Positions 19,402 through 27,330 of a DNA stretch of 64,000 bases are shown here, in pieces. The position numbers and the translations under genes were made by a program. The stretch is from Nitratiruptor sp. (GTDB lineage Bacteria > Campylobacterota > Campylobacteria > Campylobacterales > Nitratiruptoraceae). The stretch lies in NCBI GenBank assembly GCA_009659925.1, contig PUXW01000006.1:1-64000 (forward strand), read 5' to 3'. Positions within the stretch are counted from its first letter, which is position 1; every line of letters begins with the position of its first letter. The notes under the pieces were generated by a model, which did not search any database, was not told the origin of the DNA, and saw only the letters and a program-made list of their open reading frames with translations.

Positions 19402-20298
19402 ATGGAGGAACTCTTTCAAGAGCGTATCAAGCGCATCGATCCCCGGATCTTGCCAGCGTTGCAAGAGCGCTCTACCTTTAGTTTTCGTATCAATCACCAC
19501 CGCTTCACGACTCCAGAGGCCCTTGCCCTCCTCCAGGCCCAAGGTTTCCAGCCCCAACCGGTCCCCTGGGCCCAAGATGTCTTCACCCTACCGATCCATG
19601 AGCGCAAGCGGATCGTTCATGCTCAAGCCTACACCCAAAAGGCCATCTACATCCAAAACCTCTCTTCGATCTTTGCTGCCTACTCCCTTCCCATTGGACC
19701 GGAGGACTGGGTCCTCGATCTGGCGGCGGCTCCTGGAGGAAAGAGCCTCATCTTTTCGGAGCGAGCGGCCAAGGTGAGTGCCGTGGAGCCGGATCGCAAG
19801 CGCTTCTTTCGGATGCGGCGCAACTTCAAGGAGCACGGGGCCAAGAATATCCAGACCTACAACAAGGATGGCCGCTTCGTCTACAGGAGCTGTCCCCAAT
19901 GGTTTGACAAGGTATTCCTCGATGCCCCATGTAGCAGCGAGGCCCACATCGACGGGGAGGTGACCTGGTGGAGCTTGCGCCGGGTCCACCGCTTCGCCAA
20001 GTTGCAAAAGGAGCTTATCGTCAGTGCCTATGAATCTTTAAAACCTGGGGGGGTGATGATCTACGCTACATGTACCTTCGCCCCCGAAGAGAATGAAGGG
20101 GTCATCGATTTCCTCCTCAAGCGCTATCCCACCAGCGATTTGGAGCCGATTGAACCCCCTTTCGATAACTGGATGGAGCCTCTTTTGGAGTGGGAGGGAA
20201 AGAGGTTCGATGAGCGGGTACTCCGTGGGGTACGGATCTTGCCGAAGGGGGGATTTAGTGGTTTCTTTTTGGCCAAGATAAGAAAAGGCCTGGTATAA
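19402..20298 (+). CDS. RsmB/NOP-family RNA cytosine-C5 methyltransferase
   Basis: SAM-dependent enzyme that makes m5C in rRNA or tRNA. It shows the SAM-binding loop LDLAAAPGGKS (about 110-120), motif IV DAPCSSE with Cys177, and motif VI ATCTFAPEEN with Cys224, the two-cysteine arrangement of this class. At 298 residues it lacks the N-terminal NusB-like domain of E. coli RsmB and any added RNA-binding domain such as PUA. The ATG follows AAAGGGAGG. The exact target base cannot be inferred. Confidence 0.92.
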   Translation: MEELFQERIKRIDPRILPALQERSTFSFRINHHRFTTPEALALLQAQGFQPQPVPWAQDVFTLPIHERKRIVHAQAYTQKAIYIQNLSSIFAAYSLPIGPEDWVLDLAAAPGGKSLIFSERAAKVSAVEPDRKRFFRMRRNFKEHGAKNIQTYNKDGRFVYRSCPQWFDKVFLDAPCSSEAHIDGEVTWWSLRRVHRFAKLQKELIVSAYESLKPGGVMIYATCTFAPEENEGVIDFLLKRYPTSDLEPIEPPFDNWMEPLLEWEGKRFDERVLRGVRILPKGGFSGFFLAKIRKGLV

Positions 20299-20299
20299 T
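20294..20299 (+). promoter_or_regulatory. -10 box (TATAAT) of the lipoprotein gene
   Basis: Perfect TATAAT overlapping the stop codon of the methyltransferase gene, 33 nt before the ATG at 20333, which has a TAAGGAG ribosome site. Confidence 0.65.
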
Positions 20300-20332
20300 A
20301 ATATCTCTCATTCCACCTCTTAAGGAGAAGCG

Positions 20333-21124
20333 ATGAAGCTTTTGGTACGATTGGCCTTGATTGGAAGTGTGAGCGCCTCTTTGCTTTTGGGAGCTTGTCT
20401 GCCTGGGGCATCGTGTGAGGAGGAGGCGAGCTCTTCCACTCCTTCCCAATGTCTGCCCGGTACCGCTTGTGGTGACGAGGCTGGTGATTCCTCCCAGTGT
20501 TTGCCAGGAATAAAATGTGAAGAGGATGCAACTCCTGTTTGCCCTACTGGAAGTGTTGAAACCTATTTCCAGCTCTTTGAGTGTCTTCCCGGGGAGACGA
20601 CAGGGAACTGCCAGGAGGCCAACTCCATCTACTTCGATAAGGTTACCGTCGATGCCATTATAGAGCAGGTGCTCCAAGAGGTCAAGGAGCGCTTTGGAGG
20701 TGTGGAGGACTACTTTGAAAAACGGGATGAGAAAGAGTATTTTACCCGGGAGGTCGTAGATCAGATCGTCGAAAAGACCATCGCCCAATGTCGTCAAGAT
20801 CCCAAGCAGTGTGGCATTGAAGCCCTCCCCATCCAAAAGGTCTCGACTCCAGTGGATGTCGTCGTCGAGGCCCTGGCTGGCAAAGAGGTACCAATCAATG
20901 GCTACTACCTCCACTATGGACCTAGAGCCTTCGACTGGGTCTATGTCTCCAAGCGGAGCAAGGCGGTGATGAAGCTGGAAAAAGGGATTGGAGAGGACTA
21001 TGTCCTCCAGTGGACGCCGATCCATACCCCCACACAGCCAATGTTTAGCGATGTGATTATCGGGGAGGATACCATCTATTTCGGACCAAAAGTCGATATC
21101 GATTTGCCAGGAATGGCCCGATAA
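20333..21124 (+). CDS. Putative lipoprotein with repeated Cys-Leu-Pro-Gly motif
   Basis: A 263-residue protein I do not recognise. A signal peptide ends in LLLGAC, a good lipobox with Cys22 as the lipidated residue. CLPG recurs at residues 22, 40, 56 and 84, and the first three are each followed by a second Cys six residues later (28, 46, 62); Cys70 and Cys93 are extra. The linkers are Ser/Glu/Asp-rich. Residues about 95-165 are charged helix, then a compact beta-rich tail (YYLHYGPRAFDWVYVSKRSK). Two more Cys lie near 150. It has its own promoter and abuts convergent aroK. It may be surface or periplasmic, with disulfides or metal sites; this is inference. Confidence 0.75.
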   Translation: MKLLVRLALIGSVSASLLLGACLPGASCEEEASSSTPSQCLPGTACGDEAGDSSQCLPGIKCEEDATPVCPTGSVETYFQLFECLPGETTGNCQEANSIYFDKVTVDAIIEQVLQEVKERFGGVEDYFEKRDEKEYFTREVVDQIVEKTIAQCRQDPKQCGIEALPIQKVSTPVDVVVEALAGKEVPINGYYLHYGPRAFDWVYVSKRSKAVMKLEKGIGEDYVLQWTPIHTPTQPMFSDVIIGEDTIYFGPKVDIDLPGMAR

Positions 21125-21634
21125 TCATTGGGGGAGATGGGGCATCAGGGCTTGGATCAGCTGATCTAGCCCTTTGCCCTCTACATCGAGGGTGATGTCT
21201 GCTACCTTGCGGTATTCTGGAAGCCGCTGCTTGTAGAGCTCCTTCGCCCGTTTGTAGTTTTGAAAGAGGGGGCGTTTTTTCAATTTCTTCTTGGCATTTT
21301 TGCTCTTGAGGATCCGATCGTAGATCCAATCGAAATCGGCGTGCAGATAGACGATGATGCCAATCTCCTTGAGATTGTCCACTTTGTAGAACCCTCCCCC
21401 CGTGGAGACAATACTCTTGTGGACATTGTCCACCAGCCACTGGGCGGTACGCCGCTCCAGGGCGCGGAAGTACTCCTCCCCATACTTTTCAAAGATCTTG
21501 CGGATCTTCATGTTGGTAAGGCTCTCGATGAGGTCGTCGGTATCGACGGCATAAAGGCCGCTCTCTTGGGCGAGGGCCCGTGCTAGGGTTCCCTTCCCAA
21601 CCCCCATGAATCCAATGAGGACGATATTCTCCAC
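21125..21634 (-). CDS. aroK: Shikimate kinase
   Basis: Phosphorylates shikimate to shikimate 3-phosphate, two steps before AroA in time order. P-loop GFMGVGKGT (residues 8-16, Lys14), the shikimate-binding DTDDLIE segment, the Arg in FRALE and the GGG loop (STGGGF) are all visible, and the lid with RPLF is present. 169 residues, normal. It ends one base after the convergent lipoprotein gene and is divergent from dnaE. Confidence 0.95.
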   Translation of the reverse strand: MENIVLIGFMGVGKGTLARALAQESGLYAVDTDDLIESLTNMKIRKIFEKYGEEYFRALERRTAQWLVDNVHKSIVSTGGGFYKVDNLKEIGIIVYLHADFDWIYDRILKSKNAKKKLKKRPLFQNYKRAKELYKQRLPEYRKVADITLDVEGKGLDQLIQALMPHLPQ

Positions 21635-21659
21635 AAGCTCCCCTTTAGAGAAACTTTTC

Positions 21660-21665
21660 TATAAT
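21660..21665 (+). promoter_or_regulatory. -10 box (TATAAT) of dnaE
   Basis: TATAAT that overlaps an in-frame ATG (21664); the transcript would begin near 21672, so translation must start further down, at 21694. Confidence 0.6.
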
Positions 21666-21693
21666 GGTAGCAAAAAGGAGAGAGAGGAGGGAG

Positions 21694-24600
21694 ATGAAAG
21701 TGCCCTTTACCCATTTGCACCTGCACACCGAATACTCCCTGCTAGATGGAGCCAACAAGATCAAGGCTTTGGCCAAACGGGCCAAGGAGCTGGGGATGGA
21801 GGCGATCGCCATGAGCGATCATGGCAACCTCTTTGGAGCCATCGACTTTTACAAGACCATGAAGGCCGAGGGGATTAAACCCATCATCGGTATGGAGGCT
21901 TACCTCCACAACAGTGACGACCTTGGGGATCGCTCTACCCGGCAGCGCTTCCATTTGTGCCTTTTCGCCAAGAATGAGAGAGGGTATAAAAACTTGATGT
22001 ACCTCAGCTCCATGAGCTATATCGAAGGATTCTACTACTATCCCCGCATCAACAAGAAGCTCCTTGCCCAGCACGCCGAGGGGCTCATTTGTACCAGTGC
22101 CTGTTTGCAAGGGGAGATCAACTGGCATCTCAACCCGAGCGAGCGCAATTTAAAGTTGGGAGCCAAGGGGTATGAGGAGGCGAAGCGCATGGCCCTCTGG
22201 TACAAGGAGATCTTTGGAGAGGACTTCTATCTCGAACTCATGCGCCATGGGATCCCCGACCAGCAGGCTATAGATGAGTTGATCATCCGCCTCTCCCTCG
22301 AAACTGGCATCAAGATCGTCGCCACCAACGATACCCACTACCTCAAACGGGAGGATGCCCAGGCTCACGAAGCCTTCATGTGTATCGCTACCAACAAGCT
22401 CTATGACGATCCCAAGCGGTTGCGCCACTCGGTCCATGAGTTCTACCTCAAATCTCCCGAAGAGATGGCGGCGATCTACGCCGATATTCCCGAAGCCCTG
22501 GAAAATACCCAGGAGATCGTGGACAAGTGCAATCTGGAGCTCAACCTCGGCAACCCGACCCCTCCGAACTTCAAGTTCACCCTGGAATATGCCAAGGAGC
22601 GGGGGATCGAGCTGGTGGAGCAGGAGCGCTATAGCTTCGCCAACGATGCCATCTTATTCGAGGCCATCTGTCGGGAAGGGCTCGAAGAGCGTTTAGCCTA
22701 CATTCCAGCCCACGAACATGAGCGCTACTGGAAGCGGCTCGAACACGAGATGGAGATCATCAAGAGGATGAAGTTCCCAGGCTACATGATTATCGTTTGG
22801 GACTTCGTCCGGGAAGCCAAGCGGCGGGGGATTCCGGTTGGTCCTGGTCGAGGGAGTGCGGCTGGGAGCCTGGTGGCCTATGCCATGGGGATCACCGATA
22901 TCGATCCCCTCAAGTACAATCTCCTCTTCGAGCGCTTCCTCAATCCCGAGCGGGTCAGTATGCCCGACATCGATATGGACTTTTGCCAGGAGCGCCGGGG
23001 GGAGATTATCGACTATGTGGTCCAGAAGTATGGGCGCTACAATGTGGCCCAGGTCATCACCTTCGGTACCCTTTTGGCCAAGGGGGTGATCCGAGACGTG
23101 GCCAGGGTCTTGGGGCTGAGCTATGCCGAGGGGGATCGGATGGCCAAGCTGATTCCAGAGAAGTTGGGCATCACCCTCAAAGAGGCCTACGAGATGGAGC
23201 CCAAGATCGCCGAACTCATCGAGTCCGATCCCAAGTACCGGCGGGTTTGGGAGTTTGCCCTCGCCCTGGAGGGGCTCAAGCGCAACGCCGGAATGCATGC
23301 GGCTGGAGTGGTGATTAGCAACGAAGAGCTCTGGCACAAGACCCCCCTCTACAAGCCCAGCGGCGAGGAGACCCTGGTCACCCAGTACTCCCTCAACTTC
23401 CTGGAGGATGTCGACCTCATCAAGTTTGACTTTCTGGGTCTCAAGACCCTCACCCTCATCGAGAATGCCCTCAAGCTCATTGAAGAGCGCTCCGGCCAGC
23501 GGATTGACTGGAACCGGATCGATCTCAACGATCCCAAGGTCTACCAGCTCATCCAAAGTGGCCATACCTTGGGGCTCTTTCAGATCGAATCGGAAGGGAT
23601 GCAGCGGCTCAATGCCCGCCTCAAGCCCACCACCTTCGAGGATATCATCGCCGTTTTGGCCCTCTATCGCCCGGGACCGATGGAGTCGGGCATGCTCGAC
23701 GATTTCATCGAGCGCAAACATGGGCGCAAAAGGGTCTATTACCCCTTCGAGGAGGTTAGCTTCGACGAACTCAAGGAGACCTTGGAACCAACTTACGGGG
23801 TAATCGTCTACCAGGAACAGGTGATGCAGATCGTCCAGATCGTCGGGGGTTTCACTCTGGGAGAGGCCGATATCATCCGGCGAGCCATGGGGAAGAAGAA
23901 ACGGGAGCTCATGGAGGAGTACAAACGGGAGTTTGTCAAACGGGCCAAGGAGCGGGGATTCGATCCTCAACGCTCCGAGCTCCTCTTCGAGCTCATCGAA
24001 AAATTTGCAGGCTATGGCTTCAACAAATCCCACTCGGCGGCCTATGCCATGATCACCTTCCAAACCGCCTACCTCAAGGCCCACTACCCCCAGGAGTTCA
24101 TGGCGGCCCTTTTGACCAGCGAACAGGACAATACCGACAAGATCGTCAAATATGTGGACGAGGTCAAACGGTTGGGGATCACCCTCTTGCCTCCTGATGT
24201 GAACCGCTCCGCTTTGGAGTTTAGTGCCATGGATATCGAGGGAGAGTCGGTAATCCTCTTTGGCCTTGGTGGGATCAAGGGAATCGGCAAGAGTGCTGCC
24301 TTGTCGATCCTTGAAGCTAGGGGGGATCGTCCTTTCGAGAGCCTCGACGACTTCCTCCAGCGGATCGATCCCAACAAGGTGAACAAGAAGGTGCTCGAAG
24401 CCCTGATCAAATCGGGGGCGATGGACGGCTTTGGCTATACCCGGCGGGCCCTGCTGGAGCAGATCGAGCAGTTGGCCCAAACCTCCCACGAGATCGCTAG
24501 AGCCAAGAGGATGGCCCAAAACTCCCTCTTTGGGGTCAGTAGCGATCTCCTGGATATTCGCCTCTCTCTCGACCATCTCCCCGAGTATGACCTCAAGGAG

Positions 24601-25218
24601 CTCCTGGAAATGGAGAAGGAGACTCTGGGATTCTACCTCTCGGGCCACCCCCTCGATGCCTATCGGGAGGAGTTGGCCCAGCTGGATTACATCCTCTCCA
24701 GCGATCTGGACACCCTGGCCGACCAATCGGAGGCCCTCCTCGTTGGGAAGGTGGAGGAGATCAAGAGCAAGATTGGACGCAACGGAAAGCGCTTTGGCAT
24801 TGTCACTATCCTCGATCTCCATGGAACTGTGGAGATGATGCTCTTTAGCGAACAGCTGGAAGAGCTGGAAAGGGTAGATCCAGAGCGTCCTGTCGCTTTC
24901 AAGGTCCAAGTGAGCAAGGATGGGGAGTTTGTGCGGTTGCGGTGTGAGAAGATCTTGGAACTTGAGGAGGCGAAAAGGGAGGCTATTCAGGTACGCCGTC
25001 AGGAAGTCTATGGGGAGCCCTTGGTGGTCCAGCTTCCCATGGGGCTAGATCTAGCAAGGCTGGAGGAGCTCTACCAGCTTGCCCTCAAATATCCTGGCCC
25101 CAGGCCATTGAAGCTCCTCATCACCTCCAAGCTCCAGGATGTAGAGATCGAATCGAGTTTGTGTGTGAGTGAGGAGTTTGGCAAGGAGGTTGGAGCCTTT
25201 GGTCTCCAGGTTGCCTAG
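21694..25218 (+). CDS. dnaE: DNA polymerase III subunit alpha
   Basis: Replicative polymerase, 1,174 residues. The PHP domain opens with FTHLHLHTEYS. The catalytic core has GPGRGSAAGSL and PDIDMDF with the metal-binding aspartates. The fingers follow, then tandem helix-hairpin-helix (about 830-900), and an OB domain (about 990-1070) where family members bind single strands. It is a DnaE1-type enzyme without an inserted exonuclease. The ATG at 21694 has GAGGAGGGA upstream and lies below the -10 box, so the frame's earlier ATG at 21664 was rejected. It converges with the DUF234 gene (4-nt overlap). Confidence 0.96.
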   Translation: MKVPFTHLHLHTEYSLLDGANKIKALAKRAKELGMEAIAMSDHGNLFGAIDFYKTMKAEGIKPIIGMEAYLHNSDDLGDRSTRQRFHLCLFAKNERGYKNLMYLSSMSYIEGFYYYPRINKKLLAQHAEGLICTSACLQGEINWHLNPSERNLKLGAKGYEEAKRMALWYKEIFGEDFYLELMRHGIPDQQAIDELIIRLSLETGIKIVATNDTHYLKREDAQAHEAFMCIATNKLYDDPKRLRHSVHEFYLKSPEEMAAIYADIPEALENTQEIVDKCNLELNLGNPTPPNFKFTLEYAKERGIELVEQERYSFANDAILFEAICREGLEERLAYIPAHEHERYWKRLEHEMEIIKRMKFPGYMIIVWDFVREAKRRGIPVGPGRGSAAGSLVAYAMGITDIDPLKYNLLFERFLNPERVSMPDIDMDFCQERRGEIIDYVVQKYGRYNVAQVITFGTLLAKGVIRDVARVLGLSYAEGDRMAKLIPEKLGITLKEAYEMEPKIAELIESDPKYRRVWEFALALEGLKRNAGMHAAGVVISNEELWHKTPLYKPSGEETLVTQYSLNFLEDVDLIKFDFLGLKTLTLIENALKLIEERSGQRIDWNRIDLNDPKVYQLIQSGHTLGLFQIESEGMQRLNARLKPTTFEDIIAVLALYRPGPMESGMLDDFIERKHGRKRVYYPFEEVSFDELKETLEPTYGVIVYQEQVMQIVQIVGGFTLGEADIIRRAMGKKKRELMEEYKREFVKRAKERGFDPQRSELLFELIEKFAGYGFNKSHSAAYAMITFQTAYLKAHYPQEFMAALLTSEQDNTDKIVKYVDEVKRLGITLLPPDVNRSALEFSAMDIEGESVILFGLGGIKGIGKSAALSILEARGDRPFESLDDFLQRIDPNKVNKKVLEALIKSGAMDGFGYTRRALLEQIEQLAQTSHEIARAKRMAQNSLFGVSSDLLDIRLSLDHLPEYDLKELLEMEKETLGFYLSGHPLDAYREELAQLDYILSSDLDTLADQSEALLVGKVEEIKSKIGRNGKRFGIVTILDLHGTVEMMLFSEQLEELERVDPERPVAFKVQVSKDGEFVRLRCEKILELEEAKREAIQVRRQEVYGEPLVVQLPMGLDLARLEELYQLALKYPGPRPLKLLITSKLQDVEIESSLCVSEEFGKEVGAFGLQVA

Positions 25219-26141
25219 AATTCGAAGGAGTAGGGCCGCTTCTCCCGTTTGCGGTGGACTTCCTGGTCGCTCCACTCCTTGAAATCTTCTAAGTCGAAGA
25301 GGAGGAGTTGGGGACATTGGCTGTTGAGGAGTTCATTGGAAAAGCCGCTTTTGGAAAAAAGGGCGTAGAAGGTGGGCTCAATTCCAGCAATGGCGGCCCG
25401 CTTTTTCAAGGAGTTGAGGGTCTGCTTGCAAACCTTCGAGTTCTTCCATTTGCACTCCCCGACCACCGCTCCCCCGTCGGCTAATTCCAAATAGAGATCG
25501 AGCTCCACCTGCCGATCCCAATAGCTCCCACTGGAGCGGTGGTTTTGAAAGCGCTCCTTGAGGAGTTCGTTACTGAGCTCTTCGAAGAAGAGGCTGACGA
25601 AATGCTCCAGATCGTCGAGAATGAGGCTCACAAGGCGATCTCCTTCTCCTGAGAGAATCAGAGCTTCGTTGGGGTAGATGTAGCGGTACCAAAAACGGTA
25701 AAATGGACGGGAAAAGGCGATCTTGTGTTGGATCCGATAGCGGCGCTCCCTCCGTTTGCGTTTGCGTCCTTTGGAACGGGGGGGATAGTGCTCTCTGCTT
25801 GGGATCTTGTGAAGAAGGTCGGCCTCGATCAGCTCCTGGAGGGCTTGGTGGGCGAGGGTCGAGGAGGCAAAGCTCTTTTTTAAGGTGTTTTCGATTTTGC
25901 GATCTCCAGTGGCGAAGGCCCAGAGGAGATGTTCGTTGTGGGGGGCTAGCTGGCCCTTGATAGTGGGGTAGGCGTCGAGCAGGAGGGAGATGTTGTCGAT
26001 GAGGTCCTTGGACAGGTCTGGAGTGAAGAGGGGTTGGCTGAGTCCGAAGCAGGCAAAAAGTTCAATGGCCCGCTCGATCTCTTGGCGGGGAAAGTTGCGG
26101 TAGAACTTCTGGAAGGCTCCCTTGATCCTTGTCTCTTCCAT
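25215..26141 (-). CDS. DUF234-type protein with PD-(D/E)XK nuclease-like fold, no ATPase
   Basis: A 308-residue protein resembling the C-terminal part of archaeal-type ATPases that carry DUF234. Residues about 1-120 look like winged-helix DNA-binding segments. A very basic patch follows (about 123-137). Then come FYRFWYRYIYPN (about 146-158) and a restriction-endonuclease-like signature: Asp215, Glu229, Lys231 (ELDL ... GECKW). The P-loop ATPase half normally fused upstream is absent. It may bind or cut DNA, but activity is unproven. The -10 box lies 6 nt before the ATG, so the mRNA is probably leaderless. Confidence 0.75.
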   Translation of the reverse strand: MEETRIKGAFQKFYRNFPRQEIERAIELFACFGLSQPLFTPDLSKDLIDNISLLLDAYPTIKGQLAPHNEHLLWAFATGDRKIENTLKKSFASSTLAHQALQELIEADLLHKIPSREHYPPRSKGRKRKRRERRYRIQHKIAFSRPFYRFWYRYIYPNEALILSGEGDRLVSLILDDLEHFVSLFFEELSNELLKERFQNHRSSGSYWDRQVELDLYLELADGGAVVGECKWKNSKVCKQTLNSLKKRAAIAGIEPTFYALFSKSGFSNELLNSQCPQLLLFDLEDFKEWSDQEVHRKREKRPYSFEF

Positions 26142-26147
26142 TCGACT

Positions 26148-26153
26148 ATTATA
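26148..26153 (-). promoter_or_regulatory. -10 box (TATAAT) directly upstream of the DUF234 gene
   Basis: Minus-strand TATAAT followed by six bases (AGTCGA) and the ATG at 26141. The expected transcription start coincides with the A of the start codon, and there is no room for a ribosome site. Confidence 0.65.
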
Positions 26154-26169
26154 ACTTAAAAGGGCATCG

Positions 26170-26784
26170 ATGGGAAAAGTACTCCTACTGGTGGGGTTCT
26201 TGTGGATAGTCTGGGGAGGGGAGGTGGGGGGCCTCGTGGCCCAAGGGACCGGGGCTATCCAGAATTTTGTAGAGTTGCCAATCCCTCAGGAGCTCCTTCA
26301 GGAGACGAGGGCCCTTGCCATCATCCCCAATCTCTCCCCTTCAAGCTCCACCTCTCCAGGACTCCTCTTCTTCAAGAGTCCCTATGGGGGGTGGTCCAAC
26401 CCCCTCATCCTTCGCTTCCACCTCCCTTCTTTCCAGTGGCATGTCGATGTGGCTCCCGTCGATCTGCTCCTTCTCTTCCCCCAACCAGGACTCCTCCAAC
26501 GTCTCATGGAAGGCAAGCTCCTTTTTGGAATCGACATCCCCCTCTTTGCCGGTCCCCTCTTGCGCCTTCACTCCGTTTCCCATGGGGTCTACTCCTATGC
26601 CACGGGGAGAGGGGTGCTGGTCCCTCTCATCCTGGCTGGGGGTAGTTTGGAGCTCGATCAGGAGCAAAACGAGCTCCTCTACCATGGTTCCATCGAGCCC
26701 TTCGACCTCTTCGAGCGCCAGCTCCACCTTCCCCACCTTCAAGAGTTGCGCTCCTGGCTGGATCGGTTGGACTCCAAGAACTAG
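26170..26784 (+). CDS. Secreted SYLF-domain (Ysc84-type) protein
   Basis: A signal peptide (about 1-17) precedes a lipid-binding SYLF-type domain. The order of features matches that family: IPQELLQETRALAIIP, a gap, GGWSNPLILRF, VDLLLLF, the LLFGIDIPLFAGPL core, then a YSYATGRGVL segment, and a final Leu/Asp/Glu-rich helix. At 204 residues it is typical of bacterial members. Members bind phosphoinositides in eukaryotes; the bacterial role is unknown. Its ATG at 26170 follows AAAAGGGCATCG. It is divergent from the DUF234 gene and overlaps the 62-residue ORF by 4 nt, convergently. Confidence 0.72.
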   Translation: MGKVLLLVGFLWIVWGGEVGGLVAQGTGAIQNFVELPIPQELLQETRALAIIPNLSPSSSTSPGLLFFKSPYGGWSNPLILRFHLPSFQWHVDVAPVDLLLLFPQPGLLQRLMEGKLLFGIDIPLFAGPLLRLHSVSHGVYSYATGRGVLVPLILAGGSLELDQEQNELLYHGSIEPFDLFERQLHLPHLQELRSWLDRLDSKN

Positions 26785-26969
26785 CCCTTCTTTTTCCCAC
26801 CCTTTTGCAATTTCAAGTTGGCGAGGATGGTCTCAAGGGTTGGAATGTCCTTCTTGACCAGTTCGCTGATGGTATATCGGGGGGTTTGTTGGACGATGGC
26901 GAAGATGAGCTCCCGCTTGTGTTCCCGATCCTCATGGTGGAAAAGGAGTTTGAGTAGCTTGTCGACCAT
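26781..26969 (-). CDS. Small conserved-looking protein, 62 residues
   Basis: Not recognised. A short, charged, helical protein (MVDKLLKLLFHHEDREHKRE...) ending in a Lys/Gly tail (GGKKKG). A GAGGAG ribosome site precedes the ATG. It lies 85 bases downstream of the tRNA-Met gene on the same strand, so it may be expressed by read-through from the tRNA promoter. Part of its ribosome site is in a small hairpin (26977-26994). Coding status is likely but not certain. Confidence 0.55.
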   Translation of the reverse strand: MVDKLLKLLFHHEDREHKRELIFAIVQQTPRYTISELVKKDIPTLETILANLKLQKGGKKKG

Positions 26970-26976
26970 ACACGCT

Positions 26977-26994
26977 CCTCGTAATTCTTCGAGG
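26977..26994 (-). promoter_or_regulatory. Hairpin overlapping the ribosome site of the 62-residue ORF
   Basis: CCTCG (26977-26981) pairs with CGAGG (26990-26994) over an 8-nt loop. On the minus-strand RNA the downstream arm includes CGAGG of the CGAGGAG ribosome site. It could dampen translation or act as a weak tRNA-operon 3' structure; no T-run follows. Confidence 0.35.
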
Positions 26995-27054
26995 AACCAT
27001 TATCGGATCGGTTTGGGTTCAATGTAGTGGATTGGCAAGTGAGGAGAGGATGAT

Positions 27055-27131
<77 letters not shown>

Positions 27132-27148
27132 ATATGAGGATTTGGAAG

Positions 27149-27223
27149 TGGCTGGGGTGGGAGGATTCGAACCCCCGAATGGCGGGACCAAAACCCGCTG
27201 CCTTACCGCTTGGCGACACCCCA
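27149..27223 (-). tRNA. tRNA-Gln (anticodon TTG)
   Basis: 75 nt with encoded CCA (27149-27151). The anticodon stem GCGGG/CCCGC holds loop TTTTGGT, giving anticodon TTG (27189-27191). The acceptor stem TGGGGTG pairs with CACCCCA and the T-loop is GTTCGAAT. It lies 17 nt upstream of tRNA-Met in one transcript. In most Campylobacterota this tRNA is charged indirectly through Glu-tRNA-Gln; nothing here tests that. Confidence 0.95.
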
Positions 27224-27255
27224 ATCGGAGAGGTCCTTTGCTGTATGCGAGTGAA

Positions 27256-27284
27256 ATTATAGACCATTTCGGCCGATTTGTCAA
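27256..27284 (-). promoter_or_regulatory. Consensus sigma-70 promoter of the tRNA operon
   Basis: On the minus strand: -35 TTGACA (27279-27284), exactly 17 bp spacer, -10 TATAAT (27256-27261), 33 bp before the tRNA-Gln 5' end. All twelve consensus bases match, as expected for a strong stable-RNA promoter. No other promoter in the window is this complete. Confidence 0.88.
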
Positions 27285-27297
27285 GGGGGGAACATGG

Positions 27298-27303
27298 TAT
27301 AAT
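27298..27303 (+). promoter_or_regulatory. -10 box (TATAAT) of ribBA
   Basis: Perfect TATAAT on the plus strand, 28 nt before the ATG at 27331. Its upstream polymerase-binding region overlaps the -35 of the divergent tRNA promoter. Confidence 0.65.
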
Positions 27304-27330
27304 GTCAAAAATTTCCATCCTGGAGCTACT

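Noticed and set aside
21664-21693. dnaE start at ATG 21664
   Set aside because: This ATG overlaps the -10 box; the ribosome site GAGGAGGGA belongs to 21694.
22693-24909. A 738-codon minus-strand frame inside dnaE
   Set aside because: Antisense shadow of the polymerase gene; no ribosome site, promoter or recognisable domain.
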